Program-made: the position numbers and the translations under genes
Part shown: positions 9,001 through 15,606 of the stretch, one piece after another
How the letters are laid out: the number at the start of each line of letters is the position of its first letter
Position numbering within the stretch: position 1 is the first letter of the stretch
Assembly (NCBI GenBank): GCA_036518955.1
Contig: DATDMG010000111.1
Span: forward strand, 1 to 35,114
Direction: 5' to 3'
Source of the DNA: DATDMG01 sp036518955
GTDB lineage: Bacteria; Actinomycetota; Actinomycetes; Actinomycetales; Kineosporiaceae
DNA length: 35,114 nt
Notes under the pieces: generated by a model
The model's database searches: none
The model's input: only the letters and a program-made list of their open reading frames with translations
Told to the model about the DNA's origin: nothing

Positions 9001-9518
9001 TGACCATGGCGCAGTTGGTGATGTGCGGCGGCATGGTCCCGATCGACGGCCGGCCGGTCCTGGATCAGCTCAGCCGGTTGCTCCCGGCCCGGTGGGGGTT
9101 GGCCGCCACCGCCAGCACCGTCGACCTGCGGTTCATGTGCGTGGATCCGAACACCGATCCGTTGTGGGCGCCGGGCTGGCGGACATGGTGGCTGGACATC
9201 GGCGTGCTCACCGTGCTCGGGCTGGCGGCGATCGCCATCACCCTGTTCCTGGTCCGCCGCGGGATCCCGAGCGTCTCGTGGGCTCAGGCCGCCCGCGAGC
9301 GTGACAAGGCGGCCGAACGCGAGCAGGCCGGGTGGGGGCCCGCGGCGGTCGGCGACCGCCGGGGGGCCGAGCTGCAGCGGCAGCAGCCGGCGGCCACCGG
9401 CGAGCAGGCACGGCTGCTGGAGCTGGAGACGGAGGTGCGGGAGCTGAGGTTGGAACGGGAACTGCTGGCGCGGGCCGCGACCTTCCTCGCCAAGAACCGT
9501 GTCACCGATCAGGAATGA
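6009..9518 (+). CDS. Pseudokinase-FHA-FHA-ABCG transporter fusion protein
   Basis: A 1169-residue fusion. Residues ~20-250 are a Ser/Thr-kinase-like domain: glycine loop IGEGVTARVY, Lys48 in VALK and an APE-like APEV. HRDxKxxN has become HRNIQPDN (Asn143 for the catalytic Asp, Gln145 for Lys) and DFG is DFA (160-162), so ATP may bind but phosphotransfer is unlikely. FHA1 (~263-345) has LGRGPQ, SRCH and GSTNG; FHA2 (~445-530) has IGRSPV, SMQH and GSTRGTYVNG. The ABC ATPase (~538-770) has GSSGSGKST, LSGGERRR and LFLDEPTSGLD, followed by about six membrane helices of the ABC2/ABCG type (~845-1100). A charged helical tail ends the protein. ATG 6009 is chosen because AGGAG lies six bases upstream; an in-frame ATG at 5928 would add 27 unlikely residues. 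The nearest known relative by layout is mycobacterial Rv1747 (FHA-FHA-ABC), which lacks the kinase part. Confidence 0.93.
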   Translation: MIEDVTLLRPPEPQGPDDFTVYDLIGEGVTARVYHASHPVTSQQVALKIWKTPTRSLDDDARRRFRRECRTLQTLSQRSDRIVGYVWSGLTGEFPWLAMDLCETSLGRRLAAGPLPVQDVLDLADDVLVALGEIHAAGHLHRNIQPDNVLLREGHAVVGDFAVALGVDAWPQDLSVASDGFVAPEVEAGGVPTVHSDLYSVGRTLRAALPAQLPGPLASLLARVTSVDPHGRPTSAHDLQAALRDLRAETTGAGQDGVEGPRVMVTVDGRSCTLTPGRSCALGRGPQADLDVRDPMISRCHARVEYHETGWRVVDLGSTNGLWHGGVRVDEVAVTGPITVLLGGAGGVPLAVTPLTAAPHRPVPERLPVVSRPEEPASRGVSREMTRDVLQAALLRRGYPESLDDHVHHPYPHRWEHRYDEYGGRDDDPRPRRSGHPGADAPGRVGVVHPVPAGVVRIGRSPVSDVVLTDLMVSMQHAELRSTPDGPQLRDLGSTRGTYVNGVAVRQRLLAPGDLIAIGPHTLAFDGTQLVELDESAGVELAVGSLSVTLPDGRSLLSDISFRLPPRTLMAIVGSSGSGKSTLLNALAGLRPATGGTILYGGRDLYAEFGELRQRIGYVPQQDVLHHVLTVEQALGFAARLRFPLDTSQHERTQRVREVADELSLSNQLHTRIGQLSGGERRRASTAMELLTKPALLFLDEPTSGLDADLDRDVMDQLRSLADDGRTVVVVTHTLDNLSVCDLVMVMAPGGQLAYLGPPDDAFDYFGVSSWADLFALLKSRPGEDWAERFQRCPGRDRRADAPVLDHPGAPPPPLPPLPRRSVVSQWSTLVRRQLAVTAADRTLLALLVAMPAVVALLTLVIPAKLGLSHQPNNREGLQLLLVLAVGAGLIGAAGSMRELVRERALFHRERAVGLSTVAYLSAKITVLTSIAALQGSALTALALSWRLPPDHGVVLRNPITEVAIAVSATAIVSALFGLAMSAAARDESQIMPLLVVLTMAQLVMCGGMVPIDGRPVLDQLSRLLPARWGLAATASTVDLRFMCVDPNTDPLWAPGWRTWWLDIGVLTVLGLAAIAITLFLVRRGIPSVSWAQAARERDKAAEREQAGWGPAAVGDRRGAELQRQQPAATGEQARLLELETEVRELRLERELLARAATFLAKNRVTDQE

Positions 9519-9560
9519 GCCGCCGCGACGACGGTGCGATCTCGGGTAGCGGTCTTCGTG

Positions 9561-9605
9561 CTGCCTGCTCGGCTGCTGCCTGCTCGGCTGCTGCCTGCTC
9601 GGCGG
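9561..9605 (+). repeat. Three tandem 15-bp repeats
   Basis: CTGCCTGCTCGGCTG occurs at 9561 and 9576, and a third copy at 9591 differs only in its last three bases. The array sits between two convergent genes, 42 bases after the transporter stop and 22 bases before the end of the response regulator gene. Confidence 0.9.
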
Positions 9606-9627
9606 AGACGACCCACCGCTCGGCCGG

Positions 9628-10002
9628 TCACCGCTCGGCCGGGTCGAAGAGGCACTGGAGGAACTGCAGCAGCTGATCTGCGTCGAAGGGTTTGGCCAGG
9701 AAGTAGTCGACACCGCCGTTCCAGGCCTGCCATGCCTGCGCGTCGTCCGCGGCCGCGGTCAGCATCACGACCGGCAGCCCCGGACCGCCGTCCGCCTCCC
9801 GGATCGCGGCCAGCACCTCGTGCCCGCTCATCCCGGGCATCATCACGTCCAGCAGGACGCAGTCCGGACGGTCGGCCGCGATCGCCGACAGCGCGCTCGG
9901 GCCGTCCGGCACGGAGCGCACCGTGTACCCCTCCAGTTCGAGGATGTCGCCGACGAACTCCCTGATCGCGGGGTCGTCGTCCACGACGAGCAGACGTGCC
10001 AT
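9628..10002 (-). CDS. Single-domain response regulator (CheY-like receiver)
   Basis: A 124-residue protein consisting only of a receiver domain. The acidic pocket is VVDDDP (Asp8-10), the phospho-acceptor is Asp52 in LLDVMMPG, the switch Thr is Thr82 in VMLTA and the conserved Lys is Lys104 in AKPF. All residues needed for phosphorylation are present and there is no DNA-binding or enzyme output domain. It should act by protein contact or as a phosphate relay. The start ATG at 10002 is preceded by GGGAGG four bases upstream. It is divergent from the protease-kinase pair at 10220-14259, whose histidine kinase lacks a cognate regulator on its own strand; partnership is inference from proximity. 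Confidence 0.92.
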   Translation of the reverse strand: MARLLVVDDDPAIREFVGDILELEGYTVRSVPDGPSALSAIAADRPDCVLLDVMMPGMSGHEVLAAIREADGGPGLPVVMLTAAADDAQAWQAWNGGVDYFLAKPFDADQLLQFLQCLFDPAER

Positions 10003-10084
10003 ACCGCCTCCCGGGCTGTGCCGGCGTCGTCACCGACTCTCGGTGCATCGGCAGCGGGCCCGGCGACCTGATCCGGCAGGCGGG

Positions 10085-10117
10085 TGATCCTGCCCGGCGA
10101 ACGTGTGGTCCTGCCCG
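10085..10117 (+). promoter_or_regulatory. Direct repeats TGATCCTGCCCG / TGGTCCTGCCCG, candidate regulator site
   Basis: The two 12-base elements at 10085-10096 and 10106-10117 differ at one base and are 21 bases apart, two turns of the helix, so both present the same face of DNA. They lie in the divergent gap between the response regulator and the S8 protease. Tandem sites of this kind are common for dimeric response regulators, but no such protein is encoded next door. Confidence 0.35.
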
Positions 10118-10219
10118 TTGGACAGTGTCCCCGGACGGCCTGCGCGCCGAAGCCACCAGGACCGCGAGTCACCGGCCCCTCGCGCGTGCTCGATGGACGC
10201 GATCGACCAGGGAGGGTTC

Positions 10220-11959
10220 ATGCAGCCGTGGACTGGTACGTTGCCCCCACCGCACGCCGGTAGGGCGGAGACGGTCCGGCTCGCACCGGACCAGCCACAT
10301 CGGCCCCGGCGCCGCGGGCTGGCGCTCGGGGTGTCGACCACGGCGCTGGCGGCCGCGGCCATGCTGGCCCCTCCGGCGGTCGGCCGGAGCGCTCTGGTCG
10401 AGGTCGTGGTCACCGGCGCGGACACCGCGGCCGCCGCGGCCGCCGTCCAGCAGGCCGGCGGGACGGTCGTCGCGGCCCTGCCGCTGATCCACGCGGTCGA
10501 CGCGCGGATCCCGCAGGGTGCGCTGCTGCCGCCCACGTTCACCGTGACACCCGATCGGGCGGTCACGGTCACCGCGGACGGCGAGCCGCCCGCGGGACCG
10601 GCGCCCACCGTGCGGGCCACCCTCGGTCTGCCGGCGGCCGGGACCGAGGGGACGGGCACCACCGTCGCCGTCGTCGACACCGGCGTCGCGGACGTGCCCG
10701 ACCTGGGCGGGCGCGTGGTGGCGCACCTGGACCTCACCGGGACCGGCGGTGGCGACGGCTACGGGCACGGCACCTTCATGGCCGGCCTGATCGCCGGCGA
10801 CGGCGCCGGCGACGGCGGCGCCACGCTCGGCGTCTCCCCCGGTGCCCGGGTGCTCGACGTGAAGGTGGCCCGGTCCGACGGCAGTACCGACCTGGGCACG
10901 GTGCTCCGGGGCCTGCAGGCGGTCGCGGACTCCGGGCGCCGGTACGGCGTCGACGTCGTCAACCTCTCGCTGTCCTCGGCGAGCCCCGTGCCCTACCAGG
11001 TCGACCCGCTCAACCAGGCGCTGCGGGCCCTGTGGCGCACCGGGATCACGGTCGTGGTCCCGGCGGGCAACGGTGGACCGGCACCGGGCAGCGTGGAGTC
11101 TCCGGGCAACGACCCCGTGCTCCTCACCGTCGGCGCCGTCGACGAGCACGGGACCGCGCTCCGCGACGACGACAGTGTGCCCGGCTTCTCCGGCCGCGGC
11201 CCGACCCGCCAGAGCGTCGCCAAGCCCGACCTGGTGGCCCCCGGGATGTCGCTGACCGGGCTCCGCGACCCGGGCAGCGTGATCGACGTCAGCTGTCCGT
11301 CGGCCCGCATCGGCGACGGGTACTTCCGCGGCTCCGGCACGTCGATGGCCACCGCCGTCGTCTCCGGCGTCGTCGCCGACGTCCTGGCCCACGACCCCCG
11401 GCTGACCCCGGACGACGTCAAGGCGCTGCTGCGCGGCACCGCCTACCGCGCGCCCGGGCTGACGGACCCGGCCTCCGCCGGCGCCGGTGGCGTGGACGCC
11501 GCGGCGGCCCTGGCGGTGACCTCGGTGCGGACCACCGGCCGGCACCAGGCGCAGGACGCCGCGCCGGGCGACCCGGGCACGTGGAAGGCCCTGGCCGAGG
11601 CCTTCGCCCGCGGCGACGCCGCAGCCGCGCAGGCGGCCTGGGACCGGCTCGCCCCGCAGGCCCGGTCGTGGGCGGCCCGCTCCTGGGCGTCCCTGGACGC
11701 CGCCGCCCAGGAGTGGGTGGCCCGCTCCTGGGCGGCCCGCTCGTGGGCCGGCACCGGTGTCTCACCGCAGGAATGGGCGGCCCGGTCCTGGGCCGCGCGC
11801 TCCTGGGCCGGCGACGACTGGGCCGCCCGGTCCTGGGCCGCGCGGTCGTGGGCCGCCCGGTCCTGGGCCGGCGACGACTGGGCCGGCGACGACTGGGCCG
11901 CCCGGTCCTGGGCCGCGCGGTCGTGGGCCGCCCGGTCCTGGGCCGCCCTCTGGAGGTGA
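10220..11959 (+). CDS. Secreted S8 (subtilisin-like) serine protease with Trp-pentad repeat tail
   Basis: A 579-residue protein. Residues 28-58 look like a signal peptide (RPRRR, then a hydrophobic Ala/Leu core). A propeptide-like part follows, then the S8 domain (~145-430) with Asp153 in VAVVDTGVAD, His183 in GYGHGTFMAGL and Ser375 in GSGTSMATAVV, so the triad is complete. From about residue 480 to the end there is little but five-residue units with a Trp every fifth position, mainly AARSW with several AGDDW, ending AALWR. The tail should form a regular aromatic surface, perhaps for binding cell wall or another protein. ATG 10220 has GGGAGG four bases upstream; earlier in-frame starts at 10103 and 10193 lack such a site. 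Its TGA overlaps the ATG of the histidine kinase (TGATG), so the two are translationally coupled. Confidence 0.93.
   Translation: MQPWTGTLPPPHAGRAETVRLAPDQPHRPRRRGLALGVSTTALAAAAMLAPPAVGRSALVEVVVTGADTAAAAAAVQQAGGTVVAALPLIHAVDARIPQGALLPPTFTVTPDRAVTVTADGEPPAGPAPTVRATLGLPAAGTEGTGTTVAVVDTGVADVPDLGGRVVAHLDLTGTGGGDGYGHGTFMAGLIAGDGAGDGGATLGVSPGARVLDVKVARSDGSTDLGTVLRGLQAVADSGRRYGVDVVNLSLSSASPVPYQVDPLNQALRALWRTGITVVVPAGNGGPAPGSVESPGNDPVLLTVGAVDEHGTALRDDDSVPGFSGRGPTRQSVAKPDLVAPGMSLTGLRDPGSVIDVSCPSARIGDGYFRGSGTSMATAVVSGVVADVLAHDPRLTPDDVKALLRGTAYRAPGLTDPASAGAGGVDAAAALAVTSVRTTGRHQAQDAAPGDPGTWKALAEAFARGDAAAAQAAWDRLAPQARSWAARSWASLDAAAQEWVARSWAARSWAGTGVSPQEWAARSWAARSWAGDDWAARSWAARSWAARSWAGDDWAGDDWAARSWAARSWAARSWAALWR
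11803..11945 (+). repeat. 68-bp direct duplication in the protease tail
   Basis: Bases 11803-11870 are repeated exactly at 11878-11945, an offset of 75 bp, which is 25 residues or five pentads. The whole tail from about 11660 is built from related 15-bp units, but this block is identical at the DNA level, which points to recent slippage or unequal crossover. Confidence 0.9.
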
Positions 11960-14259
11960 TGCCTGAGGCGACGGGCGGCGGCGCCGTGAGGCGCCTCCGC
12001 GGCTGCCGGCGGCGGTTCGTCGGCGTCGTCACCCACGCCGTGGCCCCGGTCAGCCAGGTGGTGGCGGGGGCCGCCCTGGCCGGCGCCGCCGCCACCGGCG
12101 CCGTGCTGTGGCGGGCGGGGGACGCCGGACCGGTGCTGACCCTGGGGTGGTTGGGCGGTCCGGCGCTGCTGGTGGTGCTGACCGCGCTGACCTGCGCCGG
12201 CGAGCTGATCGCCGTCCGCCTGCACCACCGGGACGTCGTCGAGGAGCTCACCCTCCTGGACCCGATGGTGCTGCTGGACGTCCTCCTGCTGCCACCCCGC
12301 CAGGCGATCGCCGCCTGCCTCGCCGGGCTCGTGCCGGCGTACCTGATCCGGCGCCGGGCGCCGGTCAAGGCACTGTTCAACCTGGGCACGTACGCGGCGG
12401 CAGGGTCGGTGCTCATCCTGCTGCTGCGGGCGTGCTCGGGCGGCGCGGCCACGTTCGACGTGCGGCTGATAGCCGCCCTGGCCGCCGGCACCACCGGGTT
12501 CGTCGCGGTCAACCTGCTGTTCCTGTCCGCGCTGTTCGCCGCGCTCGGCGCCGGATCGGTCCTCGTGCTGGTGCGCCAGGACCTGCGGCTGTCACTGTTC
12601 ACGCTGGTCTCGACGATGGCCCTGACCGCCACCGTGGTCACCGTGGCGGTGCACACCCCGGCGTTCCTGCCGTTCACCGTGCTGCCCGCCGCCGCGATCA
12701 CCTACGCCTACCAGGCGACCGCGACCGAGGTGGAGGAGCGCCGCCGCTCCGCCCAGGTGCTCGCCTTCTCCCAGGTGCTGGCCGGCAGCCCGAGCCGGCA
12801 CGCGGCGGTCGAGTCCTTCCTGCGGCTGGCGGCCGAGGGGTTCATCGCCGACGAGGGGCTGGCCCTGATCGACGACGAGGCGTTCGCCCTCGACGGTGCG
12901 TCCGGGTTGCGCTCGCTCGCGCCGCACCCGAGCCACGGCCGCCTGCTCACCGCCGCCGCCGAGAGCACCAGCGTGCTCCAGCACGACCTGCCGTCCGGCT
13001 GGTCGCAGGCCATGGTCGCGCCGCTGGAGGCGGACGGGAGCCTGGTCGGCGCCGTCGCGCTGGGCTGGCACGACCGGCGGGCCGCCCGGTCCCGCGACCG
13101 CACCTTGCTCACGCCGCTGGCCAGTGCGCTCGCGGTGGCCCTCAGCAACGCCGACCACCTGGCCCGGCTGGTTGCCCAGACGAGCAAACTGCGCGCCGTC
13201 CTGGACCAGTCCGGCGATGGCATCCTGGTGCTCGACGGCACCGGCGTCGTCCAACTCTGGAACCCGGCGCTGGAGCGCCTCACCAGCCACCGTGCGGAGA
13301 CCGCCGTCGGCCGGCCGCTCGGCACTCTGCTGGACGCCGAGGACGCCGACGGCCACCCGGCCGACGCCTTCGAGGCCGCCCGCAGCAGGCTCACCCCCGC
13401 GGATCCCGAGGTGGCGGTGGATCTGGAGATCATCCGCCCGGACGGCGAGCGGCGATCGGTGCGATGCGCGCACGCGGCGACCTTCGACCCGAGCGGGGAA
13501 CTCGTCCGGGACGTCGTCAACGTGCACGACCTGACCCGGGAACGGCAGCTGGAGCGGCTCAAGTCCGACTTCGTGGCGACCGTCTCGCACGAGCTGCGCA
13601 CCCCGGTCACCCCGATCAAGGGATACGCGGAGCTGCTGATCAAACACGGCGACTCGATGCCCGCCCCGAAGCGGGCCCGCGCGCTCGAGATGATCGCCGA
13701 CCGGGCCGCCCACCTGACCCGGCTGGTCGAGGATCTGCTGCTGGCCTCGAGCATCAGCGGGGACACCGAGCCCGCTCGCTCGGTCGTGCTGGGCACCGCG
13801 GAACTCACCGCCCTGGCCCGGCGGGCGGGCGAGGACTTCTCCGCGCTCGCCTCCCGGCTGGTGGTCACCGCTCCGGACACGCCGGTGTCCGTGCGGTGCG
13901 ACCGCACCCGGACCATCCAGATCCTGACCAACCTGCTGTCGAACGCGCTGAAGTACGCACCCGGCGACTCCCGGGTGCAGATCATGGTCGATACCGCCGC
14001 CGGGCAGGGCCGGGTCACCGTGCGGGACGAGGGCCCGGGCATGCCTGCCGACCAGCTCGAGCGGATCTTCGAGAAGTTCCACCGGATCGAGGACCCGATG
14101 GTGATGTCCACCGGCGGCAGCGGGTTGGGGCTCTACATCGCTCGGCACCTGGCCCGCGCGATGGCCGGCGACCTCACGGTCAGCTCCCGCCTCGGCCAGG
14201 GATCAGCCTTCACCCTCCACCTGCCGCTGGTGATGCCGTCCCCGGTTGCGGTGCCGTAG
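11959..14259 (+). CDS. Membrane sensor histidine kinase with GAF-like and PAS domains
   Basis: A 766-residue kinase. The N-terminal ~255 residues hold about seven hydrophobic segments, a membrane sensor of no type I can name. After a short charged helix (EVEERRR) comes a GAF-like domain (about 275-395) and a PAS domain (about 400-525, starting LRAVLDQSGDGILVLD). The dimerisation helix carries SHELRTP with phospho-acceptor His544, and the ATPase has the N box LTNLLSNALKYAP, the G1 box RDEGPGMP, the F box IFEKFHR and the G2 box GGSGLGLYIA. All catalytic boxes are intact. The start ATG shares its A with the protease stop. No regulator is fused or adjacent on this strand; the CheY-like protein at 9628-10002 is the nearest candidate. 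Confidence 0.93.
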   Translation: MPEATGGGAVRRLRGCRRRFVGVVTHAVAPVSQVVAGAALAGAAATGAVLWRAGDAGPVLTLGWLGGPALLVVLTALTCAGELIAVRLHHRDVVEELTLLDPMVLLDVLLLPPRQAIAACLAGLVPAYLIRRRAPVKALFNLGTYAAAGSVLILLLRACSGGAATFDVRLIAALAAGTTGFVAVNLLFLSALFAALGAGSVLVLVRQDLRLSLFTLVSTMALTATVVTVAVHTPAFLPFTVLPAAAITYAYQATATEVEERRRSAQVLAFSQVLAGSPSRHAAVESFLRLAAEGFIADEGLALIDDEAFALDGASGLRSLAPHPSHGRLLTAAAESTSVLQHDLPSGWSQAMVAPLEADGSLVGAVALGWHDRRAARSRDRTLLTPLASALAVALSNADHLARLVAQTSKLRAVLDQSGDGILVLDGTGVVQLWNPALERLTSHRAETAVGRPLGTLLDAEDADGHPADAFEAARSRLTPADPEVAVDLEIIRPDGERRSVRCAHAATFDPSGELVRDVVNVHDLTRERQLERLKSDFVATVSHELRTPVTPIKGYAELLIKHGDSMPAPKRARALEMIADRAAHLTRLVEDLLLASSISGDTEPARSVVLGTAELTALARRAGEDFSALASRLVVTAPDTPVSVRCDRTRTIQILTNLLSNALKYAPGDSRVQIMVDTAAGQGRVTVRDEGPGMPADQLERIFEKFHRIEDPMVMSTGGSGLGLYIARHLARAMAGDLTVSSRLGQGSAFTLHLPLVMPSPVAVP

Positions 14260-14289
14260 ACGTGTGCCCTCGGCCCGGGCGCCGTGCCC

Positions 14290-15606
14290 TCAGGGCAGCG
14301 CAGCGCTCGTGCCCGGCATCGGGAACGGCGGCTCGGGGCTCACCGCCTGCAACGAGACCGACGGGAACAGGTCGTCGAACACCCGCCCCCGGTCGAACGC
14401 CAGCGCATGCTCGCGCCCGCGGTGTTCCCGTTCGGCCCGTTCCTCCGCCGACATGTCCAGCACGACCCGGTCCATCGCCTCCGCCAGACCGGCGGCGTCG
14501 CCGGCCTCGACGAAGACGGCGGCGTCGCCGACGGCCTCCCGGGTGCCACCGGTCGTGGTGGTGATGACCGGCCCGCCGCCAGCCAGCATCTTCTCCGCGA
14601 GGGCGATCCCGAAGGTCTCCACGAAGTCCGGCTCGGGCTTGGTCGGCAGCACGTAGGCGGCGCAACCGCGCATGAGCAGCGGCTTCTCGTCGTCGTCCAC
14701 GTCGGTCAGGAAGACCACGCGGTCGTCCTCCTTGGCCATCGCCTGCACGTGCTCCAGGGCCGGGCCGGTGCCGGCCACCACCAGCTTGACCCGGGACCGG
14801 CACCGGGACTGGGCGAATGCCACCACCAGGTCGTAGATCCCCTTCGCCCGGGCCACCCGGGACAGGAACAGCACGTACCCGTCGCGCTCCAGGCCCCACC
14901 GGGCCAGCGCGGCGTCCACCACGGCCGGGTCCAGGTCGAGGTACGCCGAGGCGTCGATCGGTGGGTAGCTCACCCGCACCCGACGCCGGCACTGCTCCGC
15001 GAAGCCGGTGCCGCAATGCCCGTCCACCTGCTCGGCGGAGGCGATGATCTCCTCCCGGGTGTACTCGGAGACCGCGACGACGTCGTCGTTGCCCAGGAAC
15101 GTCGTCAGCAGCGCGGTGGCCGCACCGAACCGACCCTCCCGGAGGCAGGACCGGATCACGTTCGTGACGTCCGACCCGACCGCCTTGGCCACGGTCCGCA
15201 CCTGCGGCCCGAACCCGGCCGCCCGGGCCGCGGCCACGGCATCGGCCACCACGCTGGTGTGCGGTGCCAAGTACATCGACAGGCAGATCGTCGGCACCCG
15301 CTCGGCGAGCAGCTCCACCAGCCGGCCGGTCAGGCCGGCCAGGTGGCGGCCGTCGGGCACCCGGTAGTCCCCGACGGCCTCCGGCCGCTCCACCGTGATC
15401 CCCGCGCTGTAGGGCATCAGCCGGTCCAGCGGCTTCAGCGGCAGCCCGGCCGCCTGCAACGTGGCGATCGGCCAGGTCAGCAACCGGACGTCGTCGAAGC
15501 CCCGGGCGAGGGCGACCTCGGCGAGGTTGCGTGCCTCGCCGGAATGCCCGCAGATCACCGGATCGGCCCGGACGACGATCACGAGGCGCCGGCGCGAGGC
15601 GGTCAC
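14290..15606 (-). CDS. GT4-family glycosyltransferase (GT-B fold)
   Basis: A 438-residue glycosyltransferase of the GT-B fold. The C-terminal half has YVLFLSRVARAKGIYDLV at the start of the sugar-nucleotide domain. Its acidic motif is ETFGIALAE (the E-x7-E of GT4 enzymes), followed by GGPVITTTTGGTREAVGD. The N-terminal acceptor domain begins RRLVIVVRADPVICGHSGEA. There is no signal peptide or membrane helix, so it acts in the cytoplasm or at its membrane face. The start GTG at 15606 overlaps the stop of the GH92 gene by 4 bp. It should retain the sugar configuration and use an NDP-hexose; donor and acceptor are unknown. Sitting third after a SagB oxidoreductase and a mannosidase, it may rebuild a glycan on a product trimmed by the mannosidase. 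Confidence 0.9.
   Translation of the reverse strand: MTASRRRLVIVVRADPVICGHSGEARNLAEVALARGFDDVRLLTWPIATLQAAGLPLKPLDRLMPYSAGITVERPEAVGDYRVPDGRHLAGLTGRLVELLAERVPTICLSMYLAPHTSVVADAVAAARAAGFGPQVRTVAKAVGSDVTNVIRSCLREGRFGAATALLTTFLGNDDVVAVSEYTREEIIASAEQVDGHCGTGFAEQCRRRVRVSYPPIDASAYLDLDPAVVDAALARWGLERDGYVLFLSRVARAKGIYDLVVAFAQSRCRSRVKLVVAGTGPALEHVQAMAKEDDRVVFLTDVDDDEKPLLMRGCAAYVLPTKPEPDFVETFGIALAEKMLAGGGPVITTTTGGTREAVGDAAVFVEAGDAAGLAEAMDRVVLDMSAEERAEREHRGREHALAFDRGRVFDDLFPSVSLQAVSPEPPFPMPGTSAALP

Noticed and set aside
9398..9627. An IS3-family insertion sequence after the ABC fusion gene
   Set aside because: Only a coiled-coil tail resembling OrfA is seen. There is no OrfB/DDE domain, no terminal inverted repeats and no target duplication.
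6645..9713. Very long open frame (over 1000 codons) on the minus strand opposite the kinase-FHA-ABC gene
   Set aside because: High-GC DNA leaves long stop-free frames opposite real genes. The translation is Arg/Gly/His/Gln-rich without any domain, and the plus strand encodes clear motifs throughout.
11660..11956. CRISPR-like or minisatellite non-coding array
   Set aside because: The repeats keep reading frame in 15-bp units, have no unique spacers and encode a regular peptide continuous with the protease.
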